Under the pieces are notes generated by a model. The model searched no databases. It was not told the DNA's origin and saw only the letters and a list, made by a program, of their open reading frames with translations. A stretch of DNA of 64,000 nucleotides from Opacimonas sp014872805 (GTDB taxonomy: Bacteria > Pseudomonadota > Gammaproteobacteria > Enterobacterales > Alteromonadaceae), in contig WKFN01000008.1 in assembly GCA_014872805.1 (NCBI GenBank), positions 1 through 64,000 on the forward strand. Direction: 5' to 3'. The position numbers and the translations under genes were made by a program. How positions within the stretch are numbered: position 1 is the first letter of the stretch; each line of letters begins with the position of its first letter. Below are positions 8,829 to 16,162 of this stretch, in pieces.

Positions 8829-9326
8829 ATGGCTGACGAACAAAATCAAGCCGCTGCTGAGCAGCAACCACAACAAGCGCCTATTAGCATTCAGCGCATT
8901 TATGCGAAAGATATTTCTTTTGAGACGCCTAATTCTCCTGTCATCTTTAACGAAAAGTGGGAACCAGAAGTTAAGTTAGATTTGGACACTAAGAACAACA
9001 CATTAGGTAACAACTTACATGAAGTTGTATTGTCCGTCACTGTTACGGTAAAAGTAGGCGAAAAAGTCGCATTTTTGTGTGAAGTTCAGCAAGCTGGTAT
9101 TTTCTACATTGCCGATATGCCTGAGCCAAACGTTAAGGCTGTCATTGGTACCTTCTGTCCAAATACCTTGTTCCCATACGCGCGCGAAACTATTTCAAGC
9201 TTGGTAAATCGTGGTACCTTCCCAGCGTTTAACCTAGCTCCAGTAAACTTCGATGCTATCTTCCAAGCGTATATGCAACAGCAAGCGCAAGAAGAAGCTC
9301 AGAAAAAAGACCAGCTTGACGCTTAA
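8829..9326 (+). CDS. secB: Protein-export chaperone SecB
   Basis: SecB is a tetrameric cytoplasmic chaperone that holds precursor proteins unfolded and delivers them to SecA. The 165-residue protein has a Gln/Ala-rich N-terminal tail of about 20 residues, then the SecB core with IQRIYAKDISFE, the EVVLSVTVT strand and the CPNTLFPYARE block. The acidic SecA-contact surface is present (for example EPEVKLDLD). It is followed after 3 bases by gpsA. Confidence 0.97.
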   Translation: MADEQNQAAAEQQPQQAPISIQRIYAKDISFETPNSPVIFNEKWEPEVKLDLDTKNNTLGNNLHEVVLSVTVTVKVGEKVAFLCEVQQAGIFYIADMPEPNVKAVIGTFCPNTLFPYARETISSLVNRGTFPAFNLAPVNFDAIFQAYMQQQAQEEAQKKDQLDA

Positions 9327-9329
9327 GTT

Positions 9330-10328
9330 ATGACTGAACGCAGGATTGCGGTGTTTGGTGCAGGCTCTTATGGCACTGCTCTAGCTCTACAACTCTCACG
9401 CAACGGTGTAGAGACGTTGTTATGGGCTCGTAATACTGAACATGTTCAGCAAATGCAACAAGAGCGCGCCAACTCGCGTTTTTTGGATGCATCTTTTCCG
9501 GACAATCTCTCGGTGACAGCTGATATGCAATCAGCAATTGAATTTAGTCGAGAGCTTTTAGTTGTAGTGCCTTCTGCTGCTTTTAACGAGTGCATCATTA
9601 ACATCGCTGCTCACCTGCGAGCTCAGCATCGTATAGTCTGGGCAACAAAGGGGCTTGAGCCCAAGACAGGTCGCTTGTTATCTGAAGTTGCAATGGATTA
9701 TCTTGGTCCTGATCGACCCATGGGAGTCTTGTCCGGTCCGACTTTCGCCAAAGAAATGGCAGCCAATCTACCCACAGCAATAAGTTTAGCGACGACATGT
9801 GACGAATTTGGCCGAACCATAGCTGATTATTTGCACAATCCCAAAAGTTTTCGTGTGTATTTGAATCATGACATGATCGGCGTTCAATTAGGTGGAGCTG
9901 TTAAAAATGTCATTGCCATTGCAGCAGGGCTGGCAGATGGTTTGGGGTTTGGCGCGAATGCACGAACGGCCCTCATTACTCGTGGCTTGGCTGAAATGGC
10001 CAGATTAGGCGCAACCTTAGGCGTTCATCCTGAAAGCTTTATGGGCATGGCTGGACTCGGCGATTTGGTGCTTACCTGTACCGATAACCAATCGCGTAAC
10101 CGTCGCTTCGGCCTTGCTTTGGGTGAGGGCATGGATGTAAATTCGGCAATCGAGAGTATCGGGCAAGTCGTTGAGGGTTATCGCAACACGGAAGAGGTGC
10201 ACATTTTGGCGCAAAGACAAGGTGTAGAAATGCCAATCACTGAACAGCTTTTCGCAGTTTTATACGGTGGTAAAGATGCTAAGGATGCAGCAATGGCATT
10301 ATTAGGTCGTGATTTGACAAATGAGTGA
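9330..10328 (+). CDS. gpsA: Glycerol-3-phosphate dehydrogenase [NAD(P)+]
   Basis: GpsA reduces dihydroxyacetone phosphate to sn-glycerol-3-phosphate, the backbone for phospholipids. The N-terminal Rossmann motif GAGSYGTALA is at residues 10-19. The WARN segment and the catalytic-lysine block GAVKNVIAIAAG follow, with the C-terminal substrate-binding domain complete (332 residues). In E. coli cysE lies between gpsA and trmL. Here gpsA is followed directly by convergent trmL, 25 bases away, so cysE is not at this position. Confidence 0.97.
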   Translation: MTERRIAVFGAGSYGTALALQLSRNGVETLLWARNTEHVQQMQQERANSRFLDASFPDNLSVTADMQSAIEFSRELLVVVPSAAFNECIINIAAHLRAQHRIVWATKGLEPKTGRLLSEVAMDYLGPDRPMGVLSGPTFAKEMAANLPTAISLATTCDEFGRTIADYLHNPKSFRVYLNHDMIGVQLGGAVKNVIAIAAGLADGLGFGANARTALITRGLAEMARLGATLGVHPESFMGMAGLGDLVLTCTDNQSRNRRFGLALGEGMDVNSAIESIGQVVEGYRNTEEVHILAQRQGVEMPITEQLFAVLYGGKDAKDAAMALLGRDLTNE

Positions 10329-10353
10329 TGCTTTCTAGCCAGCGAGGATGACG

Positions 10354-10818
10354 CTATACCGCGCCATCAAACCCCAACTGACGCCATGCCTCATAGACAA
10401 AAACCGCAACGGAATTTGACAAATTCATGCTTCTAGAGTGAGGCAACATTGGGATCCTGACTCTCTGTTCGGGTGGTAAACTAAAAATAAAATCTTCTGG
10501 CAATCCTCTAGTTTCCGGGCCAAAAATCAAGGCATCCCCAGCTTCGTATTGTGCTTTATGATGGTGTTGCGAACCTTTTGTAGTACAAGCCAACATCCGC
10601 CTGGGTTGAGCTGTTTGTAAATACTCATCTAAGTTCTTGTGAATTTGTACTGGTGCTAACTCTGAATAATCCATACCTGCCCGACGCACTGATTTTTCAT
10701 CTAATGAAAAGCCCAATGGCTCAATCAAATGCAAACGAAAGCCTGTGTTACCACACAAACGAATGATATTGCCGGTGTTCGGCGGAATTTCTGGTTGGTA
10801 TAACACAATATCCAGCAA
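10354..10818 (-). CDS. trmL: tRNA (cytidine(34)-2'-O)-methyltransferase
   Basis: TrmL methylates the wobble ribose of tRNA-Leu isoacceptors using SAM. This SPOUT-fold protein (154 residues) shows the trefoil-knot motifs NTGNIIRLCGNTG (15-27), FGPETRGLP and MNLSNSVAVFVYEAWRQLG. The start is TTG at 10818 followed by CTG, giving MLDIVLYQPEIPPN, which matches the family. GAGG lies about eight bases upstream, supporting this rare start codon. It lies 3 bases after the hydrolase gene and may be translationally coupled to it. Confidence 0.95.
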   Translation of the reverse strand: MLDIVLYQPEIPPNTGNIIRLCGNTGFRLHLIEPLGFSLDEKSVRRAGMDYSELAPVQIHKNLDEYLQTAQPRRMLACTTKGSQHHHKAQYEAGDALIFGPETRGLPEDFIFSLPPEQRVRIPMLPHSRSMNLSNSVAVFVYEAWRQLGFDGAV

Positions 10819-10821
10819 AGT

Positions 10822-11784
10822 TTATTCCTCAAAAAAAGTCATAATTGCATCCAGAGTCGCATTTCTGTACACATCCGTTTCAAATAATAGCTCGTGATAT
10901 GCCCCATCAATACTGTGCCAACTCGCATTTGGCATCAGGTTAACGATGCGGTGTTGAGCTTTATTGTCTACAATTTTATCTGCTCCAGCACTTATGCACA
11001 ATAACGGAATATCGGTGTGAGGTGCCTGTTTTTCGAGAGTATATAGGGCTTGTATTGCCGCAGCTACCCAAGCATAAGTGACTCCGCCTAACTGAGTATC
11101 AGGGAAAGCCTGTTGTTGCTGGCGGAATATCTCATAACGAGTTGGACTATGGGTGAGCTTATTATTAGCAAAGGGTTCAGGCAGGTAGTCCTTTTGACCG
11201 ATAAAATATAAAGGTATTTGCAATAAATTACCGCCCATCAAGCCCAATGCTAAGACAAGCTTAGTTAACCATTCTGGAAGCGGGGCTTTTAAGCCGAGCA
11301 TAGGTGCCGTTAAAGCTACTTTGGCAAACCAGCTTGGCTGTTGTTGTACCAGCATTAAACCGATCGCACTGCCCATCGAATGACACAATAACCACGGCTG
11401 TGCAAACCGAGGCTGAACGATTTTTTGCATAAACTCAGCCAAATCATCTCGATAAGAAGCAAAGTCAAGAATATGCCCATGCATTCGGTTAGGACTTATC
11501 CGCTGTGATAAGCCTTGGCCACGATGGTCACAAGAAAATACCGCTATTCCTCGCTGTGCCAACTCATAAAACAGTGCATCGTATTTGAGGTAACTTTCCA
11601 CCCTGCCAGCGCTTATCACAATCGCTTGTTGTGCATTGTCCGGAATATGGAACGCATAGGCTAATGTAATCCCTTCCTTACTATGCAATACATCCTGCTG
11701 TACATGTTCTAAAAACCAGCTTGAGATATTGGGTTGTTTTGAAAGTAGTTCTTGTTCAGATAGCCAGTTCATTAATTTATTCAC
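10822..11784 (-). CDS. PldB-like alpha/beta hydrolase (putative lysophospholipase)
   Basis: This 320-residue serine hydrolase has the sequence DHRGQGLS, characteristic of lysophospholipase L2 and monoacylglycerol-lipase-like proteins. The nucleophile elbow is CHSMGS with S136, an acidic residue is in AGADKIV, and the histidine is in AYHELLFE. No signal peptide is seen, and membrane association is possible. The longest reading begins at GTG 11784, but ATG 11772 (four residues later) is equally plausible. Lysophospholipid hydrolysis is inferred from family similarity only. Confidence 0.8.
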   Translation of the reverse strand: MNKLMNWLSEQELLSKQPNISSWFLEHVQQDVLHSKEGITLAYAFHIPDNAQQAIVISAGRVESYLKYDALFYELAQRGIAVFSCDHRGQGLSQRISPNRMHGHILDFASYRDDLAEFMQKIVQPRFAQPWLLCHSMGSAIGLMLVQQQPSWFAKVALTAPMLGLKAPLPEWLTKLVLALGLMGGNLLQIPLYFIGQKDYLPEPFANNKLTHSPTRYEIFRQQQQAFPDTQLGGVTYAWVAAAIQALYTLEKQAPHTDIPLLCISAGADKIVDNKAQHRIVNLMPNASWHSIDGAYHELLFETDVYRNATLDAIMTFFEE

Positions 11785-11904
11785 ACTAATTTTATCGATT
11801 GGGCCCAGAGCATTGATGCATGTCTATAATATGCGACTGATGCATTATAGCCTTTTTTTGCTGCTTCTTGCAGACTGTAGTTATGTGGTAAACACAGTGC
11901 ACTA

Positions 11905-11953
11905 ACAATAAATATTTCTGAATATAAATACATTTTTATTGCATAAAAAATCA
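11905..11953 (+). promoter_or_regulatory. ArgR operator: paired ARG boxes (plus a weaker third)
   Basis: Two 14-base boxes match the consensus TGMATAWWWATKCA at 13 of 14 positions each: TGAATATAAATACA at 11919-11932 and TGCATAAAAAATCA at 11940-11953. Their centres are 21 bases apart, the spacing of paired E. coli ARG boxes bound by one ArgR hexamer. A weaker box, ACAATAAATATTTC at 11905-11918 (10 of 14), abuts the first. The downstream genes are arginine biosynthesis genes. ArgR itself is not in the window. Confidence 0.75.
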
Positions 11954-11966
11954 TTTTTATTATAAT
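11939..11966 (+). promoter_or_regulatory. Promoter of the argCBFGHA operon
   Basis: A perfect -10 TATAAT at 11961-11966 lies 16 bases after TTGCAT (11939-11944), a 4-of-6 -35 element. The -35 lies inside the second ARG box, so bound ArgR would block RNA polymerase. The predicted start is near 11973, giving a leader of about 195 bases before argC. Confidence 0.65.
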
Positions 11967-11999
11967 TAAATATATATATAAAAATTGACAGCTTAGGTC

Positions 12000-12068
12000 A
12001 TGTTTGATTTTTTAACAACACAGTACCGATTTAACACTCTCCCTGCCTTGCTGGATGAGGTTATTTGA
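12000..12068 (+). CDS. Possible leader ORF upstream of argC (22 codons)
   Basis: An ATG at 12000 opens a 22-codon reading frame, MFDFLTTQYRFNTLPALLDE plus two residues, ending at TGA 12066-12068, about 30 bases before the leader terminator hairpin. Its Shine-Dalgarno is poor (AGG only two bases from the ATG). It contains a single arginine, so it is not a classical arginine-rich attenuation peptide. I recognise no family. It may be a chance reading frame. Confidence 0.25.
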   Translation: MFDFLTTQYRFNTLPALLDEVI

Positions 12069-12097
12069 CGAAAGCTAGATAATACTCTGTAAAGCAA

Positions 12098-12155
12098 CAC
12101 TTTTATCTTTACCCGATAATTTGACGGTAAGGATAAAAGTGATTTTTCTTTTTTT
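12098..12155 (+). terminator. Intrinsic terminator / candidate attenuator in the argC leader
   Basis: CACTTTTATCTTTACC (12098-12113) pairs over 16 positions, with one G-U, with GGTAAGGATAAAAGTG (12126-12141) around a 12-base loop. TTTTTCTTTTTTT follows at 12143-12155. This is a full rho-independent terminator placed immediately before the argC ribosome-binding site (AGGAA, 12156-12160). Upstream, GTAAAG at 12089-12094 could pair with CTTTAC at 12107-12112 and so compete with the terminator stem. Confidence 0.75.
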
Positions 12156-12167
12156 AGGAACCGAGAG

Positions 12168-13193
12168 ATGATCAAAACCTGTATTATAGGCGCAAGTGGA
12201 TACACCGGCGCAGAACTTGTAAGACTCATTAGCCAACACCCGAGTTATGTATTGGATGCGATATTTGTGTCATCCAACTCTCAAGATGCACATAAATCCA
12301 TAAGTGATTTGCACGCGGCCTTAATTGGCGTAACCGATCTTACCCTATGCCCACTGCAAGATGATGCACTAGAACAGCTTGCATGGGATTACGATGTGAT
12401 TTTTTTGGCAACGCCGCATGAAGCCTCACATGAATGGATCCCAACACTTGCCGGTAAACGCGCCGTGATTTTGGATTTATCGGGCGCCTATCGACTACAA
12501 GATAGAAGCGTCTTTGAGCAATATTATGGCTTTGCCCATACCGACCCCATCTGGTTGGAGCAAGCTGTATATGGCCTCGCTGAGTGGTATCCACAACAGA
12601 TCAGTGATGCCTCAGTGGTTGCTGTTCCTGGCTGTTATCCAACTGCAAGCTTATCAGGCTTAAAACCTCTGTTTAATGCAAACTTACTAGATACAAGTGT
12701 GAGACCTGTGATTAATGCAATTTCAGGGGTGTCTGGGGCCGGACGCAAGGCTGCACTGAGCAATAGTTTTTGCGAAGTTGGTTTGCAAGCCTATGGAATT
12801 TTGACGCATCGCCATATGCCCGAGATCACCGCGCATCTCGGAACCGAAGTCATCTTTACTCCGCATTTAGGAACATTTAAACGCGGTATTTTGGCCACCA
12901 TTACGGTCAAATGCACTGACCATACCACGATCGAACAGATAGATAGCGCGTTCGAACAAGCGTACCCAAAGGGCGGTTTGGTTCGCTTAAGACGTTCCGC
13001 ACCAAAATTAGACGATGTTGTGCATACGCCATACTGCGACATTTTTTATGCTTATGACGCAACCTCACAGTATGCGGTTATCACCATCGCAATTGATAAT
13101 GTCCTTAAAGGTGCTGCGGCACAAGCTCTGCAATGTGCAAATTTGACTCAAGGGCTTGCTGTGAACTCAGGTTTGATAGCGGAGGCAGAATGA
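12168..13193 (+). CDS. argC: N-acetyl-gamma-glutamyl-phosphate reductase
   Basis: ArgC reduces N-acetylglutamyl phosphate to the semialdehyde with NADPH, the third step of arginine synthesis. The Rossmann motif GASGYTGAELVRL (8-20) and the catalytic cysteine C156 in VPGCYPTA are present, and the length (341 residues) is normal. The ATG at 12168 has AGGAA seven bases upstream. It is the first gene of argCBFGHA, behind the ArgR-controlled promoter and the leader terminator. Its TGA overlaps the ATG of argB. Confidence 0.97.
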   Translation: MIKTCIIGASGYTGAELVRLISQHPSYVLDAIFVSSNSQDAHKSISDLHAALIGVTDLTLCPLQDDALEQLAWDYDVIFLATPHEASHEWIPTLAGKRAVILDLSGAYRLQDRSVFEQYYGFAHTDPIWLEQAVYGLAEWYPQQISDASVVAVPGCYPTASLSGLKPLFNANLLDTSVRPVINAISGVSGAGRKAALSNSFCEVGLQAYGILTHRHMPEITAHLGTEVIFTPHLGTFKRGILATITVKCTDHTTIEQIDSAFEQAYPKGGLVRLRRSAPKLDDVVHTPYCDIFYAYDATSQYAVITIAIDNVLKGAAAQALQCANLTQGLAVNSGLIAEAE

Positions 13194-13975
13194 AACCTTT
13201 AGTTATCAAGGTTGGCGGTGCTTTTTTGGAACACCCCAATTATCACACTGACTTTTTTGCACATGTAAAAGCGTTACAAAAAAACAGACCCGTCGTGCTA
13301 GTGCATGGCGGTGGTTCATTAGTCCAGTCACTGTTTGATAAACTAGGCAAGTCCACGCAAAAACGCGATGGCCTTAGAGTAACCCCAAAAGACGACATGC
13401 CCTACATTGCTGCTGCATTAGCTGGTCAATGCAGTTCAGCACTGTTATCTGCCGCATTACAAAACCAAATAACCGCAACGGCAATAACATTAGCCGATGG
13501 GAATATAACTTATTGTACCTTAGATAATGCAGAGTTGGGTCAAGTTGGTACCCCACATCAAGGCACACCAGATTTTCTCAATGCTTTACTGGAGCTAAAC
13601 GTCTTACCAATCATTAATTCAGTGGGTGCTACACAAACTGGTGAACTCGCAAATGTCAATGCCGACCACGCTGCAACGATTATTGCTCAGCTGATTGAGG
13701 CAGATTTATTACTGTTATCCGATGTGCCTGGTGTGTTAAATGCTGACAAACAATTGTTACCTACACTCAACATGGAAGAATTCACTCAGTATGTGGAAAA
13801 CGGGATTATTACCGATGGTATGATTGTCAAAGTCCAAGCTGCTTTGGACACCGCCAGTCAATTATCCGCACCGGTTATTATAGGGGCATGGCAAAATACC
13901 CAGGCGCTCATGAGCGGTGACTTAACCGGATTTGGCACGACTATTCATCCACAACAACAGACAGAGACTGCTTAA
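13190..13975 (+). CDS. argB: Acetylglutamate kinase
   Basis: ArgB phosphorylates N-acetylglutamate. The correct start is the ATG at 13190, overlapping the argC stop as ATGA with GGAGG at 13181-13185. A longer reading from 13133 lies inside argC. The 261-residue protein has the amino-acid-kinase motifs IKVGGAFLE (N-terminal lysine), VHGGGSLV, a VNADHAA segment and LLLSDVPGVL. No N-terminal helix of the arginine-inhibited hexameric type is seen, as in E. coli ArgB, which fits control at ArgA. Confidence 0.96.
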   Translation: MKPLVIKVGGAFLEHPNYHTDFFAHVKALQKNRPVVLVHGGGSLVQSLFDKLGKSTQKRDGLRVTPKDDMPYIAAALAGQCSSALLSAALQNQITATAITLADGNITYCTLDNAELGQVGTPHQGTPDFLNALLELNVLPIINSVGATQTGELANVNADHAATIIAQLIEADLLLLSDVPGVLNADKQLLPTLNMEEFTQYVENGIITDGMIVKVQAALDTASQLSAPVIIGAWQNTQALMSGDLTGFGTTIHPQQQTETA

Positions 13976-13994
13976 AAAAGCAAAAGGAAACATC

Positions 13995-14912
13995 ATGCAA
14001 CAGGATTTATTGACCTTTAAACATTCTACTCCAGAGCAGATGCAGGAATTGCTAAATTTGGCTTTAGCCGTCAAACGCGCACCATCTGATTATCGCAATG
14101 CCTTGCAAGGCAAATCTTTGGTTGCGTTGTTTGAGAAACCCTCTTTGCGCACACGAGTCAGCTTTGACATCGGTATCAACAAACTAGGTGGGCATTTGGT
14201 GTATTTGGATGCACAAGCCAATAACCTGGCCGGGCGCGAAGATACCAAAGATATGGCGCAAAATTTATCGTGTTGGGCGGATGGCATCATTGCTCGAGTC
14301 TTTGCTCATGAAACGCTTCAAGAGCTTCAAGAGTTTGCCAGAGTTCCCGTAATTAATGCACTGTGTGACCGCTACCACCCATGTCAAGGCTTGGCTGATT
14401 ATCTCGCGATGGCGGAGGTATTCCACAATGTGCAAGGTCGCACTATGGCCTACATCGGTGATGGCAATAATGTCACTCACTCATTGCTTATCGTGGGTAG
14501 TCTTCTTGGTGTCAATCAAGTGGTGGTCACGCCAGAAGGCCATGAAGCAGACGCCGATATCGTAGCGTGGGCAAAACAAATGGGCGAGACCACCGGCGCA
14601 ACGATCACTGAAATCAATGATATTAGTCAATTAGGCGTAGCCGATGTGATTTATACTGACACTTGGCTATCCATGGGGGATAATACGCCGTTGGCTGAAA
14701 TAAAAGATAAATTCATGCCTTATCAGGTCAATCACGCACTCATGGAACAGTGCGGCGCACAATATGTGATGCATTGCCAACCGGCGCATCGCGATTTAGA
14801 AATTACCGGCGAACTAATGGATTCGGACGCCTCATTATTAATGTTACAAGCAGAGAACCGTATGCATGCTCAGAACGCGATTATGGTGACCTTGCTTGGT
14901 GCAAATGTGTAA
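13995..14912 (+). CDS. argF: Ornithine carbamoyltransferase
   Basis: ArgF joins ornithine and carbamoyl phosphate to give citrulline. The start is ATG 13995 behind AAAAGGAAA, and a longer reading from 13932 overlaps argB. The 305-residue protein has the carbamoyl-phosphate motif SLRTR (50-54), HPCQGLADY, DGNNVTHSL and a C-terminal HCQPAHR (260-266), where many family members have HCLPAHR. The leucine-to-glutamine change lies in the ornithine-binding motif. I recall similar sequences in related marine bacteria, so it is probably a lineage trait. Confidence 0.93.
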   Translation: MQQDLLTFKHSTPEQMQELLNLALAVKRAPSDYRNALQGKSLVALFEKPSLRTRVSFDIGINKLGGHLVYLDAQANNLAGREDTKDMAQNLSCWADGIIARVFAHETLQELQEFARVPVINALCDRYHPCQGLADYLAMAEVFHNVQGRTMAYIGDGNNVTHSLLIVGSLLGVNQVVVTPEGHEADADIVAWAKQMGETTGATITEINDISQLGVADVIYTDTWLSMGDNTPLAEIKDKFMPYQVNHALMEQCGAQYVMHCQPAHRDLEITGELMDSDASLLMLQAENRMHAQNAIMVTLLGANV

Positions 14913-14924
14913 GAGTTATCATTC

Positions 14925-16142
14925 ATGAAAAAAGATATCAAAAAAGTCGTATTAGCTTATTCTGGCGGTTTAGATACTTCAGCTATTATTCCTTGGTTAA
15001 AAGAAAACTACGACTGTGAGGTCGTTGCTTTTGCGGCCGATGTTGGTCAAGGTGATGAAGAATTAGAAGGTTTGCATGACAAAGCCATCGCCAGCGGCGC
15101 CAGCGAGTGCTACATCATGGATTTAAAAGATGAGTTCGTAGCAGATTACATTTTCCCTACGGTCAAAACTGGCGCAGTATATGAAGGTGAATACTTACTC
15201 GGTACCTCAATGGCGCGTCCGGTAATTGCCAAAGCACAAGTAGAAGTTGCGCGCAAAGTAGGTGCAGATGCATTGTGTCACGGCTGTACAGGTAAAGGTA
15301 ATGACCAAGTTCGTTTCGAGTCAACTTTTGCCGCTCTCGCACCTGATTTGACGGTTATTGCACCGTGGCGCGAATGGGATATGGTTTCGCGTGAAGATTT
15401 GCTTGATTATCTGGCTGAGCGCAATATTCAGACAACTGCTTCTGCGACTAAGATATATAGCCGCGATGCGAACGCATGGCACATTTCACATGAAGGTGGT
15501 GAATTAGAAGACCCTTGGTGTGAGCCAACTAAAGGCATTTGGACGCTCACTGTCGATCCAATGGATGCACCTGATACACCAGAAACCGTCACATTATCTT
15601 TCAATAAAGGTGAATTAGTGGCAGTCAATGACCAAGCACTTGCACCGTATCCTGCTTTAATGGAGTTAAATCGCATTGGCGCAGCGCACGGTGTTGGACG
15701 AATCGATATCGTTGAAAACCGCCTAGTCGGCATGAAATCTCGTGGCTGTTATGAAACGCCTGGGGGCACGATTTTGGTCAAAGCTTACAAAGCACTTGAG
15801 TGTTTAGTGCTAGACAAAGCCGCTCTGAAACACCGTGAACAACTAGGCCTTGAGTTCTCTCATGTTATGTATGACGGACGCTGGTTTACGGCACTTAATG
15901 ATGCCTTACTTGCAGGCGCTAACTCATTTGCGCAACTCGTTACCGGTGACATTGTGGTAAAACTGTACAAAGGCACTGCAACAGTGACTCAGCGCCGTTC
16001 ACCGAACAGCTTGTACTCTGAAGATTTTGCGACTTTTGGTGCGGATGATGTCTATGACCAATCACATGCTGAAGGCTTCATTCGTTTATTCAGTTTATCA
16101 AGCCGCATTAAAGCGATGCACGATATGGATAAAGCCAAGTAA
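14925..16142 (+). CDS. argG: Argininosuccinate synthase
   Basis: ArgG condenses citrulline and aspartate using ATP. The N-type ATP pyrophosphatase loop AYSGGLDTS is at residues 11-19. The GCTGKGNDQVRFE block and the C-terminal domain are intact over 405 residues, the common bacterial length. It lies 12 bases after argF and 20 before argH in the same direction. Confidence 0.97.
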   Translation: MKKDIKKVVLAYSGGLDTSAIIPWLKENYDCEVVAFAADVGQGDEELEGLHDKAIASGASECYIMDLKDEFVADYIFPTVKTGAVYEGEYLLGTSMARPVIAKAQVEVARKVGADALCHGCTGKGNDQVRFESTFAALAPDLTVIAPWREWDMVSREDLLDYLAERNIQTTASATKIYSRDANAWHISHEGGELEDPWCEPTKGIWTLTVDPMDAPDTPETVTLSFNKGELVAVNDQALAPYPALMELNRIGAAHGVGRIDIVENRLVGMKSRGCYETPGGTILVKAYKALECLVLDKAALKHREQLGLEFSHVMYDGRWFTALNDALLAGANSFAQLVTGDIVVKLYKGTATVTQRRSPNSLYSEDFATFGADDVYDQSHAEGFIRLFSLSSRIKAMHDMDKAK

Positions 16143-16162
16143 GTAAAGGTTAGGAGTACAAG

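Larger units (their letters stand above)
11785..12167. other. Intergenic control region between the PldB-like gene and argC
   Basis: This 383-base AT-rich stretch contains no convincing large gene. The left part (11814-11845) carries two direct copies of TGATGCAT 24 bases apart flanking a TATAAT-like element. They may serve the leftward hydrolase gene. The middle holds ArgR-box candidates and a promoter, and the right holds a leader with a strong hairpin just before argC. These are listed separately. Confidence 0.8.

Noticed and set aside
11985..12014. Perfect TTGACA at 11985-11990 as the argC -35 element
   Set aside because: No acceptable -10 at 16-18 bases; only a T-run lies there. TATAAT at 11961-11966 with TTGCAT upstream is better and overlaps the ARG box.
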